A stretch of DNA of 5,997 bases from an uncultured Bacteroidales bacterium (GCA_927798505.1 CAKMNE010000093.1:1-5997); one strand, 5' to 3'. Positions 1-5,997 are shown, counted from the stretch's first letter. Notes: generated by a model not told the origin, from the sequence alone. A program made the numbers and translations.

Positions 1-89
1 CCGTCCGGGATGCTCTCGGAGAAGGCGCAGCCTCACGCGAATTTGCAAAAGATATCATTGCCCGCACAAAGCAGTCAGCCTCAGTTTGA
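1..89 (+). CDS. C-terminal end of an unidentified protein (possibly LpxB-like), cut by the window edge
   Basis: Reading in frame from base 3, the plus strand gives 28 codons and then a TGA at 87-89. The peptide runs VRDALGEGAASREFAKDII and ends ARTKQSASV. Its composition looks like a real protein tail: an LGEGAAS turn, then an amphipathic helix and a polar end. The LG-x-G-A-S-x-x-x-A-x-x-I pattern resembles the C-terminus of lipid-A-disaccharide synthase (LpxB) and some other GT-B glycosyltransferases. That is pattern memory on a very short piece, so the identity is weak. The gene converges on the nucleoside kinase, and the two overlap by 9 bp at their 3' ends. Existence of the reading frame is moderately sure; function is not. 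Confidence 0.55.
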   Translation, partial: VRDALGEGAASREFAKDIIARTKQSASV

Positions 90-1751
90 GAAGCTGCTGC
101 CTCCGAGGAACTCTCTCAGCAATGAGGTAGGCGGAATCTCATTGTCAGGCACGGCTGTGAAATAGTGGATGAATTTCAGCAGGCGGTGCGCCTCCGCATA
201 CTCAGGACAGTTCTTCGGGATGGTGCGAAGTATAGGGTCGGCGTGGTTTCGCATAACCGCGAACTCCACAAGATAGGCGGAATTGAACATCACATCCGCA
301 TTCTCCTGATAAGGGTTTATCCATTTCTCTTCAGCCTCCAGCACATTAGGCCATTGCTGAATGGTCTGGCGGGCGGTGAAGGCTCCCTTGTTGTAATCCC
401 TGACAATTCGGCGCAGCAGACGGTTGTCGCTTGTAGGAATGCAGTTGTGGTTGTCCAGGCTGATGCTGGTAAGGGTGGAGATGAAAATGCGGAACTTGCG
501 GCTGTCGTCAATTTTGTCTGTAAGCCTCGGATTGAGTGCATGGATGCCTTCCACAATCAGCACGCTGCCTTCACGAAGCCTTTTCTTCTTTCCGTTGTAC
601 TCCCTTATACCTGTAGTAAAGTTGTAAGTAGGAATCTCAACTTCCTCTCCTGAAAGAAGTTTCAGGAGATCCTGCTGGAGAGCCTCGTGGTCAACCGTAT
701 CGAAATTGTCGAAGTCATACTGGCCGTTGGGCAGCAGAGGCGTATCCACCCTGTTGACAAAATAATCGTCGGTAGAGAAAGCCACCGGCTGGAGTCCGCA
801 GGCCTTGAGCTGCACACTGAGCCTCTTGGAGAAAGTGGTCTTTCCGGAGCTTGACGGCCCTGTAACGAGCACCAGCCTAACCTTGTCCGGGCCATAATAG
901 CGGGCCTCTATTTCCTCTGCAATCTTTACTATTTTCTTCTCCTGAAGCGCCTCGGCAACCTGAATCAGTTCACTTCCGTGCCCCTTGCGCAGCTGATGGT
1001 TCACATCTCCGGCATTGTTGAGCTTTGTTATGATGTTCCATCGCAGGTTCTCGGAGAACATCTCATAGGTCTTGGGCTGAGGCACATAAGGCACGAGCCT
1101 GGTCGGGTCCCTGTGGTCAGGAACTCTGAGCAGCAGTCCGTCATAGCACATCTGAATGTCCCATACCTTCAGATAGGAAGCTGAAGGGAGCAGCCTTCCA
1201 TAGTAATAATCAGGGCTGTCTCCGAGAAGATAGTAATCCGTATATACATCCTCGCTTGTTTCCAGCAGTCTGACCTTGTCGATATATCCCAGGTCCCTGA
1301 ACAGCCTGATGGCCTCACCGATCTGAACTTCCCTTCTGTGGAAGAGCACGTTATCCTCCACCATCTCAAGCATGCGGGTCTTGATTTTCTGAACATCCTC
1401 CTCTGTCAAAGGGCTCTCATCCTTCTTTTTGAAATTGACATAGAAACCTCCCGAAAGAGGGTGCTCGATATACACTCTGCAACCCTTGAACACTTCGTGG
1501 GAAGCTTTGCAGAGCAGGAAGAACAGCGAACGCTGATAAACCCTCATGCCGCTCGGGTCCGTAGCATCCAGGAATTCTATTTCCCTGTTGTTGTAAACCC
1601 TGAACTTGAGCCCCTGGGAGACATTGTTGACCTTGGCGGAAACGATGGGGTAAGGTCTGTCGAATTCAAATTCAGGGAGCATTTCCAGGAGCGTGGTACC
1701 TTCCACGAAATCCTTGTAGCTCCCCGTGTTCTTGCAATAAACGGTAATCAT
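81..1751 (-). CDS. Nucleoside kinase (uridine kinase-like) with N-terminal TGS and ThrRS-like domains
   Basis: This 556-residue cytoplasmic protein probably phosphorylates a nucleoside such as uridine or cytidine using a nucleoside triphosphate; the actual substrate of this fused family is not evident from sequence. Residues 1-60 look like a TGS domain. Residues about 65-230 resemble the second additional domain of threonyl-tRNA synthetase (SHEVF, HPLSGGFYVNF, then LTEEDVQKIKTRM). Residues about 285-500 are a P-loop kinase with Walker A GPSSSGKTT (298-306, Lys304), STDDYF (326-331) and the DNFDTVDHEAL segment (348-358), as in uridine kinase/phosphoribulokinase enzymes. The length fits the Bacteroidetes fused form, against about 210 residues for plain Udk. 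The start is ATG at 1749-1751; it has only a weak purine-rich AAGAAAG before it. It lies 17 nt downstream of the GH3 gene, so co-transcription is likely. Family assignment is strong and substrate uncertain. Confidence 0.93.
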   Translation of the reverse strand: MITVYCKNTGSYKDFVEGTTLLEMLPEFEFDRPYPIVSAKVNNVSQGLKFRVYNNREIEFLDATDPSGMRVYQRSLFFLLCKASHEVFKGCRVYIEHPLSGGFYVNFKKKDESPLTEEDVQKIKTRMLEMVEDNVLFHRREVQIGEAIRLFRDLGYIDKVRLLETSEDVYTDYYLLGDSPDYYYGRLLPSASYLKVWDIQMCYDGLLLRVPDHRDPTRLVPYVPQPKTYEMFSENLRWNIITKLNNAGDVNHQLRKGHGSELIQVAEALQEKKIVKIAEEIEARYYGPDKVRLVLVTGPSSSGKTTFSKRLSVQLKACGLQPVAFSTDDYFVNRVDTPLLPNGQYDFDNFDTVDHEALQQDLLKLLSGEEVEIPTYNFTTGIREYNGKKKRLREGSVLIVEGIHALNPRLTDKIDDSRKFRIFISTLTSISLDNHNCIPTSDNRLLRRIVRDYNKGAFTARQTIQQWPNVLEAEEKWINPYQENADVMFNSAYLVEFAVMRNHADPILRTIPKNCPEYAEAHRLLKFIHYFTAVPDNEIPPTSLLREFLGGSSFSN

Positions 1752-1757
1752 CTTTCT

Positions 1758-1765
1758 TAAAGGTA
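1758..1765 (-). promoter_or_regulatory. Possible weak internal -7 element before the nucleoside kinase
   Basis: Read on the minus strand, the 17-nt gap between the GH3 stop and the kinase ATG contains TACCTTTA, seven of eight positions of the Bacteroidetes -7 consensus TAnnTTTG. If used, transcription would start almost at the kinase ATG. No matching -33 TTG element was recognised, and a near match this short could be chance. The default view is read-through from the GH3 promoter. Confidence 0.2.
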
Positions 1766-1768
1766 TTT

Positions 1769-2809
1769 CTACTGTATTAATCCTAAACTCTGCTTAAGGC
1801 GGAGCACCCGATAGACCTTCTCATCAAGTTCCTCCATAGGGAATTCCCCGCTTTCCACCCTGGCTGTTATGGCATCTATCACCTCCACTGTGCGGCTCAG
1901 TGCGAGTATGAGGTCCGCACCGGCACGGTAGGCGGCGATGCAGGCTGCAACCTGGTCGCCTGAGAAATAGTCGGTCACGCCCTTCATCCCCATTCCGTCG
2001 GTAACTATCACCCCCTGAAAACCCAGCGAGTCACGCAGAAAGCTGTTGATGGGACGGGAAACGCTGGCAGGCATACCGCTGGCATCCAGGGCGGGCACAG
2101 CCAGATGGCCGGTCATCACCATCTCAACGCCATCGGCGATCAGGCGGCGGAAAGGAAGGAGCTCGACGCTGTCCAGGCGCTCGCGGCTATGCTCGAGAAC
2201 GGGAAGCGCAAGATGGCTGTCCAGCGCGGTGTCCCCGTGTCCCGGGAAATGCTTGGCGCAGGAAGCTATGCCCGCTTCACGCTGTCCCCGGGCGTAGGCA
2301 GATGCGCGCTGCGCCACCAAAAGTGGTTCCGCACCGAAAGAGCGGGTTCCGATAACCGGATTGTCCGGATTTGTATTGACATCCACATCCGGAGCAAGAT
2401 TTGCGTGGATTCCCAGTTCCCGAAGCTGGGTTCCGATAGCCAGCCCTACTTCATAAGCCTGGCGGTCCGATTTGATATATGCCGCTTTGGGCAGTCTTTT
2501 GTAATCCTCCTTCAGACGCATAGCCGCTCCCCATTCGGCATCCATACAGATGAAAAGCGGAATCCCGGCGCTGGCTTTCAGGCGGGCAAGCAGGGTATCC
2601 AGTTCGGCCTTACTGCTGACCATAACGATAACGCCGCCTACGTGGTCGCGCGCAACAAGGGAATCTATCTGGGAATCATAATGCTGAGGCACCATCAGCT
2701 GCGCAACCTTGTCCCGTACGGACATTTCCTCAATGGTCAGGGCAAGGGAGTCCTTGCAGGAGCCGAAAACGAGGCTGAAAGCGAGCAGAAGTGCGAGTTT
2801 ACAGTGCAT
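1769..2809 (-). CDS. Glycoside hydrolase family 3 lipoprotein, NagZ-like beta-N-acetylhexosaminidase
   Basis: This is a 346-residue GH3 enzyme when started at the ATG at 2807-2809. An in-frame TTG at 2816-2818 would add three residues, but ATG is preferred: it gives a compact SPII signal (MHCKLALLLAFSLVFGSC, lipidated Cys18) and leaves about 10-13 nt of leader. Family motifs in order are DAEWG (about 90-94), the NLAPDVDVNTNPDNPVIG region ending in RSFG (about 137-159), and KHFPGHGDTALDSH (186-199), whose Asp/His pair (197/199) is the NagZ-type general acid/base. The presumed nucleophile is Asp271 in VTDGMGM. The length matches a single-domain NagZ; the beta-lactamase-like C-terminal domain often fused to Bacteroidetes homologues is absent. 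NagZ is normally cytoplasmic, so the lipoprotein signal implies a periplasmic or surface role on N-acetylglucosaminides such as wall fragments. The residues after Cys18 (KDS) are only a weak surface-export signal. Family is near certain; substrate is inferred. Confidence 0.93.
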   Translation of the reverse strand: MHCKLALLLAFSLVFGSCKDSLALTIEEMSVRDKVAQLMVPQHYDSQIDSLVARDHVGGVIVMVSSKAELDTLLARLKASAGIPLFICMDAEWGAAMRLKEDYKRLPKAAYIKSDRQAYEVGLAIGTQLRELGIHANLAPDVDVNTNPDNPVIGTRSFGAEPLLVAQRASAYARGQREAGIASCAKHFPGHGDTALDSHLALPVLEHSRERLDSVELLPFRRLIADGVEMVMTGHLAVPALDASGMPASVSRPINSFLRDSLGFQGVIVTDGMGMKGVTDYFSGDQVAACIAAYRAGADLILALSRTVEVIDAITARVESGEFPMEELDEKVYRVLRLKQSLGLIQ

Positions 2810-2825
2810 ATCTTTCAAGAAAGCG

Positions 2826-2833
2826 CAAATTTA
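2826..2833 (-). promoter_or_regulatory. -7 promoter element for the GH3-kinase unit
   Basis: The minus strand reads TAAATTTG, a perfect match to the Bacteroidetes -7 consensus TAnnTTTG. Transcription would begin near 2819-2822, about 10-13 nt before the preferred GH3 ATG at 2809. That position supports the ATG over the TTG at 2818, which would leave almost no leader. No clear -33 TTG partner is visible; the expected place for it overlaps the opposing promoter and the first codon of the M23 gene. Confidence 0.6.
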
Positions 2834-2845
2834 GCATAAAATCAT

Positions 2846-2853
2846 TATTTTTG
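2846..2853 (+). promoter_or_regulatory. -7 promoter element for the M23 peptidase-trmO unit
   Basis: The plus strand reads TATTTTTG followed by CA, a perfect match to the Bacteroidetes -7 consensus TAnnTTTG. The M23 ATG starts only 6 nt after it, so the transcript would be leaderless or nearly so, consistent with the lack of any Shine-Dalgarno sequence. A convincing -33 TTG is not seen; its expected position, about 2820-2826, falls on the start region of the opposing transcript. Confidence 0.6.
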
Positions 2854-2858
2854 CACAT

Positions 2859-4064
2859 ATGAAAACCAAGATACTGCTGATTTTTGTCAGTTCGCTGTTG
2901 ATTGTCTCCTGCGGAGGCAACAAATCCAAAAACAAAGAACCGGAACCCATCCCTCCAATCGGATTCAGAGCATCCGATTACATCCACGAATCCACCAAAG
3001 TGAAAAGCGGTGAAACCTTCCCCGCCCTGATGCGGCGCATCGGACTCAGCCCTGAGGAAGCTGCGGTGATGACGTCACGGCTGGACACCATCTTCTCCCC
3101 GAGAAAAATGAAAGCCGGAGCTCTCGTAGATATGTATTTCAGCGGGGATTCCCTTCAGCGCAGGCTCGAGTATGCTGTGTACCACAACACCAAAACCAGG
3201 CTCACAGTCTTCAAATGTGCAGACAGCCTCTACCTTTGGAATTATGTGCGCCCTACCGAAAAGCAGACTGTCTATAGCGACATAGTAATAGAATCATCCC
3301 TTTGGAACGACACCGTAAACTCAGGTGCCCCTGTCGACATAGTCGGCGAGCTCTCGGACATCTACGCCTGGACTGTCAACTTCTTCGGACTCCAGAAGGG
3401 AGACCGTTTCCAGACCATTTACACCCAGACCGTATGCGAAGGCGAAGTGCTCTATGTGGACCATGTGGATTTCTGCCGCTACACCAGGGCGCCAAAGGAA
3501 GAGGTGATGGCAATACGTATGGATGTTGACGGCAGTTCGGACAAGTATTTCAACCAGAACGGAGACAACCTGCGCAAAGCCTTTCTCAAGGCACCTCTTA
3601 ACTTCAAGAGGGTAAGCTCCAAGTTCTCCTATGCCCGCAAGCACCCTGTTACCGGTAAGGTGAGACCTCATACCGGCGTGGACTATGCGGCCCCTGCCGG
3701 AACCCCGGTAGTAGCCCTTGGTGACGGACAGGTAATCTCCGCAGGCTGGACAACCACGGGAGGCGGCAATGTCATCAAAATACGCCATAACAGCGTCTAT
3801 ACCACTGGATATATGCACCTGAAGGGATTTGCCAAAGGCATAAAGAAAGGTGCGAAGGTCAAGCAGGGCCAGGTTATAGGCTATGTCGGTTCAACCGGCA
3901 CCAGCACCGGTCCGCACCTAGACTTCCGTGTATGGCAGAACGGCAATCCTATAGACCCGCTGAAGATGAAATCACCTGCGGCAGAACCGCTCCCGAAGCG
4001 GTACAAGCCTCAGCTGGATTCACTCTGCGCAATGTATCTGCAGATGACGGAAAATGGAAATTAA
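2859..4064 (+). CDS. M23 family metallopeptidase lipoprotein (murein DD-endopeptidase type)
   Basis: This 401-residue cell-envelope protein should cleave peptide cross-links in peptidoglycan. The N-terminus is a lipoprotein signal (MKTKILLIFVSSLLIVSC, lipidated Cys18) followed by a polar, proline-rich linker. Residues about 40-110 form a LysM/OapA-like domain (VKSGETFPALMRRIGLS). Residues about 140-220 match the middle domain of MepM-like enzymes (SSLWNDTVNSGAP, then GLQKGDRFQTIY). Residues about 248-368 are the M23/LytM domain: His271 and Asp275 in RPHTGVDYAAPAGTPV, His320 in GYMHL, and His353 in GPHLDFRV. The usual HxH is HxD here, with Asp355 in place of the zinc-binding second His. A short tail after 370 is proline- and lysine-rich. 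The start is ATG at 2859, set by the signal peptide and the adjacent -7 element. It is divergent from the GH3 lipoprotein gene and overlaps trmO by 11 nt. Family assignment is strong. Confidence 0.93.
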   Translation: MKTKILLIFVSSLLIVSCGGNKSKNKEPEPIPPIGFRASDYIHESTKVKSGETFPALMRRIGLSPEEAAVMTSRLDTIFSPRKMKAGALVDMYFSGDSLQRRLEYAVYHNTKTRLTVFKCADSLYLWNYVRPTEKQTVYSDIVIESSLWNDTVNSGAPVDIVGELSDIYAWTVNFFGLQKGDRFQTIYTQTVCEGEVLYVDHVDFCRYTRAPKEEVMAIRMDVDGSSDKYFNQNGDNLRKAFLKAPLNFKRVSSKFSYARKHPVTGKVRPHTGVDYAAPAGTPVVALGDGQVISAGWTTTGGGNVIKIRHNSVYTTGYMHLKGFAKGIKKGAKVKQGQVIGYVGSTGTSTGPHLDFRVWQNGNPIDPLKMKSPAAEPLPKRYKPQLDSLCAMYLQMTENGN

Positions 4065-4728
4065 TCCCATAGCCCTGTTCCACTGCCCCGTAGGAGGCAA
4101 GTTCGGCCTGCCCCGCCAGAGCGGAATAGTTGAAGGGCTGAAGGGCCGTATCTGTTTCGAGCGCAAATACCGCAACCCGGATGCAATACGCGGCCTGGAA
4201 GGTTTTTCACATATCTGGCTGATATGGGGCTTCAGCTGCAACAAGGCCAGCGATGCTCTGACCGTACGCCCTCCACGACTTGGAGGAAACACCAGAGTCG
4301 GAGTCTTTGCCAGCCGCTCGCCTTTCCGTCCCAATCCCATAGGAATCTCCAGCGTGCGCATAGAGAGCATAGACTTCGAACACTGCGAAATCTTCGTAAG
4401 CGGAGCTGACCTTGCGGACGGCACGCCCATCTACGACATCAAACCCTATGTGCGCTACTGCGACTCCCACCCTGATGCGCTCAGCGGCTTCGTGGACAGC
4501 ACGCAGTGGAATGAGCTCAGGGTTGAATTCAGTTCGCCCGCCCTGCAGGACAGGCTCTCGGAAGCATTGGGAGAAGAAGGTCTGAAGGCCCTGTGCGGAA
4601 TACTTGCCCAGGACCCCCGCCCACAGTATGCGGAGGATGGGGACAAAAAATATGGCCTGACTTTCTCAGGCCATAATATCAAGTTTCATGTGGCGGACTC
4701 TGCCGCCATTGTGGATTCCATCGACTAA
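4054..4728 (+). CDS. trmO: tRNA (adenine(37)-N6)-methyltransferase TrmO
   Basis: This 224-residue cytoplasmic enzyme belongs to the TrmO/YaeB (UPF0066) family, which uses S-adenosylmethionine to N6-methylate t6A at position 37 of certain tRNAs, forming m6t6A. Visible motifs are KFGLPRQSG (16-24), [13 protein letters not shown] (48-60), VRPPRLGG followed by [16 protein letters not shown] (71-97), and [11 protein letters not shown] (122-132). The C-terminal part contains LAQDPRPQY (184-192) and a final beta segment, as in the E. coli protein, so the gene is full length. The ATG at 4054-4056 lies inside the last codons of the M23 gene, in a different frame. This suggests translational coupling, and no good Shine-Dalgarno is present. 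There is no functional link to peptidoglycan, so the pairing looks like simple packing. Codons 198-207 also encode, on the opposite strand, the gcvPB terminator. The stop codon interlocks with that of gcvPB. Confidence 0.95.
   Translation: MEINPIALFHCPVGGKFGLPRQSGIVEGLKGRICFERKYRNPDAIRGLEGFSHIWLIWGFSCNKASDALTVRPPRLGGNTRVGVFASRSPFRPNPIGISSVRIESIDFEHCEIFVSGADLADGTPIYDIKPYVRYCDSHPDALSGFVDSTQWNELRVEFSSPALQDRLSEALGEEGLKALCGILAQDPRPQYAEDGDKKYGLTFSGHNIKFHVADSAAIVDSID
4645..4675 (-). terminator. Intrinsic terminator of gcvPB, embedded in trmO
   Basis: Positions 4651-4660 and 4666-4675 are perfect 10-bp inverted arms (TATGGCCTGA / TCAGGCCATA) around a 5-nt loop. On the minus strand the hairpin is followed directly by six T residues (4650 to 4645), the classic Rho-independent form. 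It lies 49 nt past the gcvPB stop codon, a suitable distance. On the plus strand no T run follows the hairpin, so it should act in one direction only and not stop the trmO transcript. The whole element lies in trmO codons 198-207, so the sequence serves two purposes. Confidence 0.85.
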
Positions 4729-5997
4729 GCCTGCCACTTGAGCACAGGCTGCCTTGCGGCAAGAGTCTCGTCCGGACGTCCGATAGGCGTGTTGTGAGGA
4801 GCTCCGTGGAGTATGTCCGGATCCTCGGCAGCCTCGGCTGCAATCTTGTGCATCACAGCTATAAACTCGTCAAGGGTTTCCTTGGATTCGGTTTCCGTAG
4901 GCTCAATCATCAGAGACTGGTGGAAGAGCATTGGGAAGTAGATGGTCGGTGCATGGAAGCCGTAATCGAGCAGACGCTTGGCAACATCCAGAGTGCTTGC
5001 TCCGGCAACTCCTTCCCTGGCTCCGTCATCAATCAGTCCGTCAAAAACGAACTCGTGCTTGCATACGGATGAAATAGGAAGTTTGTATGCATCCTTGAGG
5101 GATTCCTTGATGTAATTTGCATTCAAAGTCGCCAGTTTGCCTGCGAGACGCAGGTTCTGCTTGCCGAGCATAAGAATGTAGGCATAAGCCCTGAGCATAA
5201 CTCCAAAATTCCCGTGGAAACCGGAAGTATGCACGCTATCAAGCAGTGAAACAAGTTTGTTACATACGCCCACAGGGCCACTTCCCGGGCCTCCGCCACC
5301 GTGAGGGGTGGAGAAAGTCTTGTGCAGGTTCAGGTGCATTATGTCGAATCCCATATCTCCCGGCCTGACCACTCCGAGCAGCGGATTCATATTGGCTCCA
5401 TCGTAGTAAAGCAGTCCTCCGCACTCGTGGACAAGGTCGGCAATCTCCTTGATATCCCTCTCGAAAAGACCAAGGGTATTTGGGTTGGTCATCATTATTC
5501 CGGCCACATCCGCTCCAAGCAGAGGCTTGAGGTCTTCCACATCCACAAGCCCGTCGGCCTTTGACTTCACAACCACAACATCCAGCCCGCAGACTGCGGC
5601 GCTGGCCGGGTTGGTGCCGTGCGCGCTGTCAGGAACTATTACCTTACGGCGTGCCAAGTCTCCCCTGCTTTCGTGATATGCGCGCATAAGCATCAGACCG
5701 GTGAGCTCACCGTGTGCTCCGGCACAAGGCAGGAAGGTGAAATGGGCCATACCGGTAATTGCGGCAAGCGCCCTGTCAAGTCCCTCATATACTTCCTTTA
5801 CCCCCGGAACATCCTTCTGCAGAGGATGGATGGCGGCAAATGCAGGCATTGCGGCGATTTCCTCATTGCTTTTCGGATTGTACTTCATAGTACAGCTTCC
5901 GAGAGGATAGAATCCGGTATCGACGCCGAAGTTCATTTGGCTCAGATTGGTATAATGCCTTACCACATCCACCTCGCTCACCTGTGGAAGAACCGGA
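4725..5997 (-). CDS. gcvPB: Glycine dehydrogenase (decarboxylating) subunit 2, P-protein; N-terminus beyond the window
   Basis: This is the PLP-dependent subunit of the glycine cleavage P-protein, which decarboxylates glycine and passes aminomethyl to the lipoyl H-protein. Only the C-terminal 423 or so residues are present. The frame stays open to the right edge ([16 protein letters not shown]), so the GTG at 5979-5981 is an internal Val codon and not the start; about 50-60 residues should lie outside. Motifs are [49 protein letters not shown], and [18 protein letters not shown] with the PLP lysine at codon 5319-5321. The ending [20 protein letters not shown] is typical of the family. The [15 protein letters not shown] N-terminal region marks the split two-subunit form rather than the single-chain GcvP of E. 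coli, so gcvPA is expected to be encoded separately. The stretch at about 5214-5264, after GPVGV, appears some 19 residues shorter than in homologues I recall. Transcription should end at the hairpin inside trmO. Confidence 0.95.
   Translation of the reverse strand, partial: PVLPQVSEVDVVRHYTNLSQMNFGVDTGFYPLGSCTMKYNPKSNEEIAAMPAFAAIHPLQKDVPGVKEVYEGLDRALAAITGMAHFTFLPCAGAHGELTGLMLMRAYHESRGDLARRKVIVPDSAHGTNPASAAVCGLDVVVVKSKADGLVDVEDLKPLLGADVAGIMMTNPNTLGLFERDIKEIADLVHECGGLLYYDGANMNPLLGVVRPGDMGFDIMHLNLHKTFSTPHGGGGPGSGPVGVCNKLVSLLDSVHTSGFHGNFGVMLRAYAYILMLGKQNLRLAGKLATLNANYIKESLKDAYKLPISSVCKHEFVFDGLIDDGAREGVAGASTLDVAKRLLDYGFHAPTIYFPMLFHQSLMIEPTETESKETLDEFIAVMHKIAAEAAEDPDILHGAPHNTPIGRPDETLAARQPVLKWQA

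Noticed and set aside
120..144. Seven-bp inverted repeat (CAATGAG / CTCATTG) near the left convergent junction
   Set aside because: The 11-nt loop, short stem and lack of a T run on either strand make a terminator unlikely; it falls inside kinase codons and can be chance.
165..653. Plus-strand open frame of 162 codons opposite the kinase domain
   Set aside because: Shadow of the well-conserved kinase frame; no family features.
1338..1760. Plus-strand open frame of 140 codons opposite the kinase
   Set aside because: It lies wholly over the ThrRS-like domain of the kinase, has no recognisable motif and no promoter element of its own.
2816..2818. TTG as start codon of the GH3 gene
   Set aside because: The ATG nine bases downstream keeps the full signal peptide and leaves a short leader after the -7 element; TTG would leave almost none.
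2812..2823. Small inverted repeat CTTTCAAGAAAG in the GH3 leader, a possible operator
   Set aside because: Five-bp low-complexity arms with a 2-nt spacer are too weak to claim as a regulator site without a second copy or conservation.
2105..2839. Long plus-strand open frame (244 codons) opposite the GH3 gene
   Set aside because: The opposite strand encodes a full GH3 enzyme with catalytic motifs and a signal peptide. The antisense translation shows no recognisable domain and is explained by codon bias of the real gene.
3321..3818. Minus-strand open frame of 165 codons opposite the M23 gene
   Set aside because: Shadow of the M23 catalytic region, whose plus-strand motifs are unmistakable.
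3986..4002. Six-bp inverted repeat (ACCGCT / AGCGGT) near the end of the M23 gene
   Set aside because: No T run follows, it lies inside coding sequence, and termination here would cut off trmO. A stem this short is expected by chance.
5979..5981. GTG as start codon of gcvPB
   Set aside because: The frame continues upstream to the window edge with family-typical residues ([10 protein letters not shown]), so the gene is simply cut by the window.

Overview
The window looks like an ordinary chromosomal segment of a member of the Bacteroidales. Four things point there: two perfect copies of the Bacteroidetes -7 promoter element (TAnnTTTG) in the single divergent gap; weak or absent Shine-Dalgarno sequences; a nucleoside kinase fused to threonyl-tRNA-synthetase-like domains, an architecture common in that phylum; and two lipoproteins with SPII signals. 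Base composition is moderately GC-rich by eye, which would fit an Alistipes-like or uncultured Bacteroidales genome better than Bacteroides, but the genus cannot be fixed from this sequence.

Layout from left to right. Positions 1-89 hold the last codons of a plus-strand gene, possibly lpxB-like. It overlaps tail-to-tail with a minus-strand two-gene unit: a GH3 glycosidase lipoprotein (2809 to 1769), then 17 nt, then the ThrRS-like/uridine-kinase-like protein (1751 to 81). A very short divergent promoter region lies at about 2810-2858. From it a plus-strand pair runs rightward: an M23 peptidase lipoprotein (2859-4064), overlapped by 11 nt by trmO (4054-4728). The trmO stop codon interlocks with the stop of gcvPB, which reads leftward from beyond the right edge (5997 to 4725).

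How the genes relate. The GH3 enzyme (NagZ-like, with a complete KHFPGHG...DSH motif) and the M23 endopeptidase are both predicted cell-envelope lipoproteins acting on peptidoglycan-type substrates. They share one back-to-back promoter region, so coordinated wall turnover is a reasonable inference. The kinase, TrmO (tRNA m6t6A37 methylation) and GcvPB (glycine cleavage) are housekeeping genes with no obvious link to that role. The genes are packed very tightly: there is no gene-free stretch above about 45 bp, and no RNA gene, mobile element, CRISPR array or long repeat was seen.

I found no novel system. The best signals are: a textbook intrinsic terminator for gcvPB (10-bp perfect stem plus T6) embedded antisense in the trmO coding sequence; paired -7 elements with almost no leader; an HxD instead of HxH zinc motif in the M23 enzyme; an apparently shortened segment in GcvPB; and a degraded editing-site pattern in the kinase's ThrRS-like domain.
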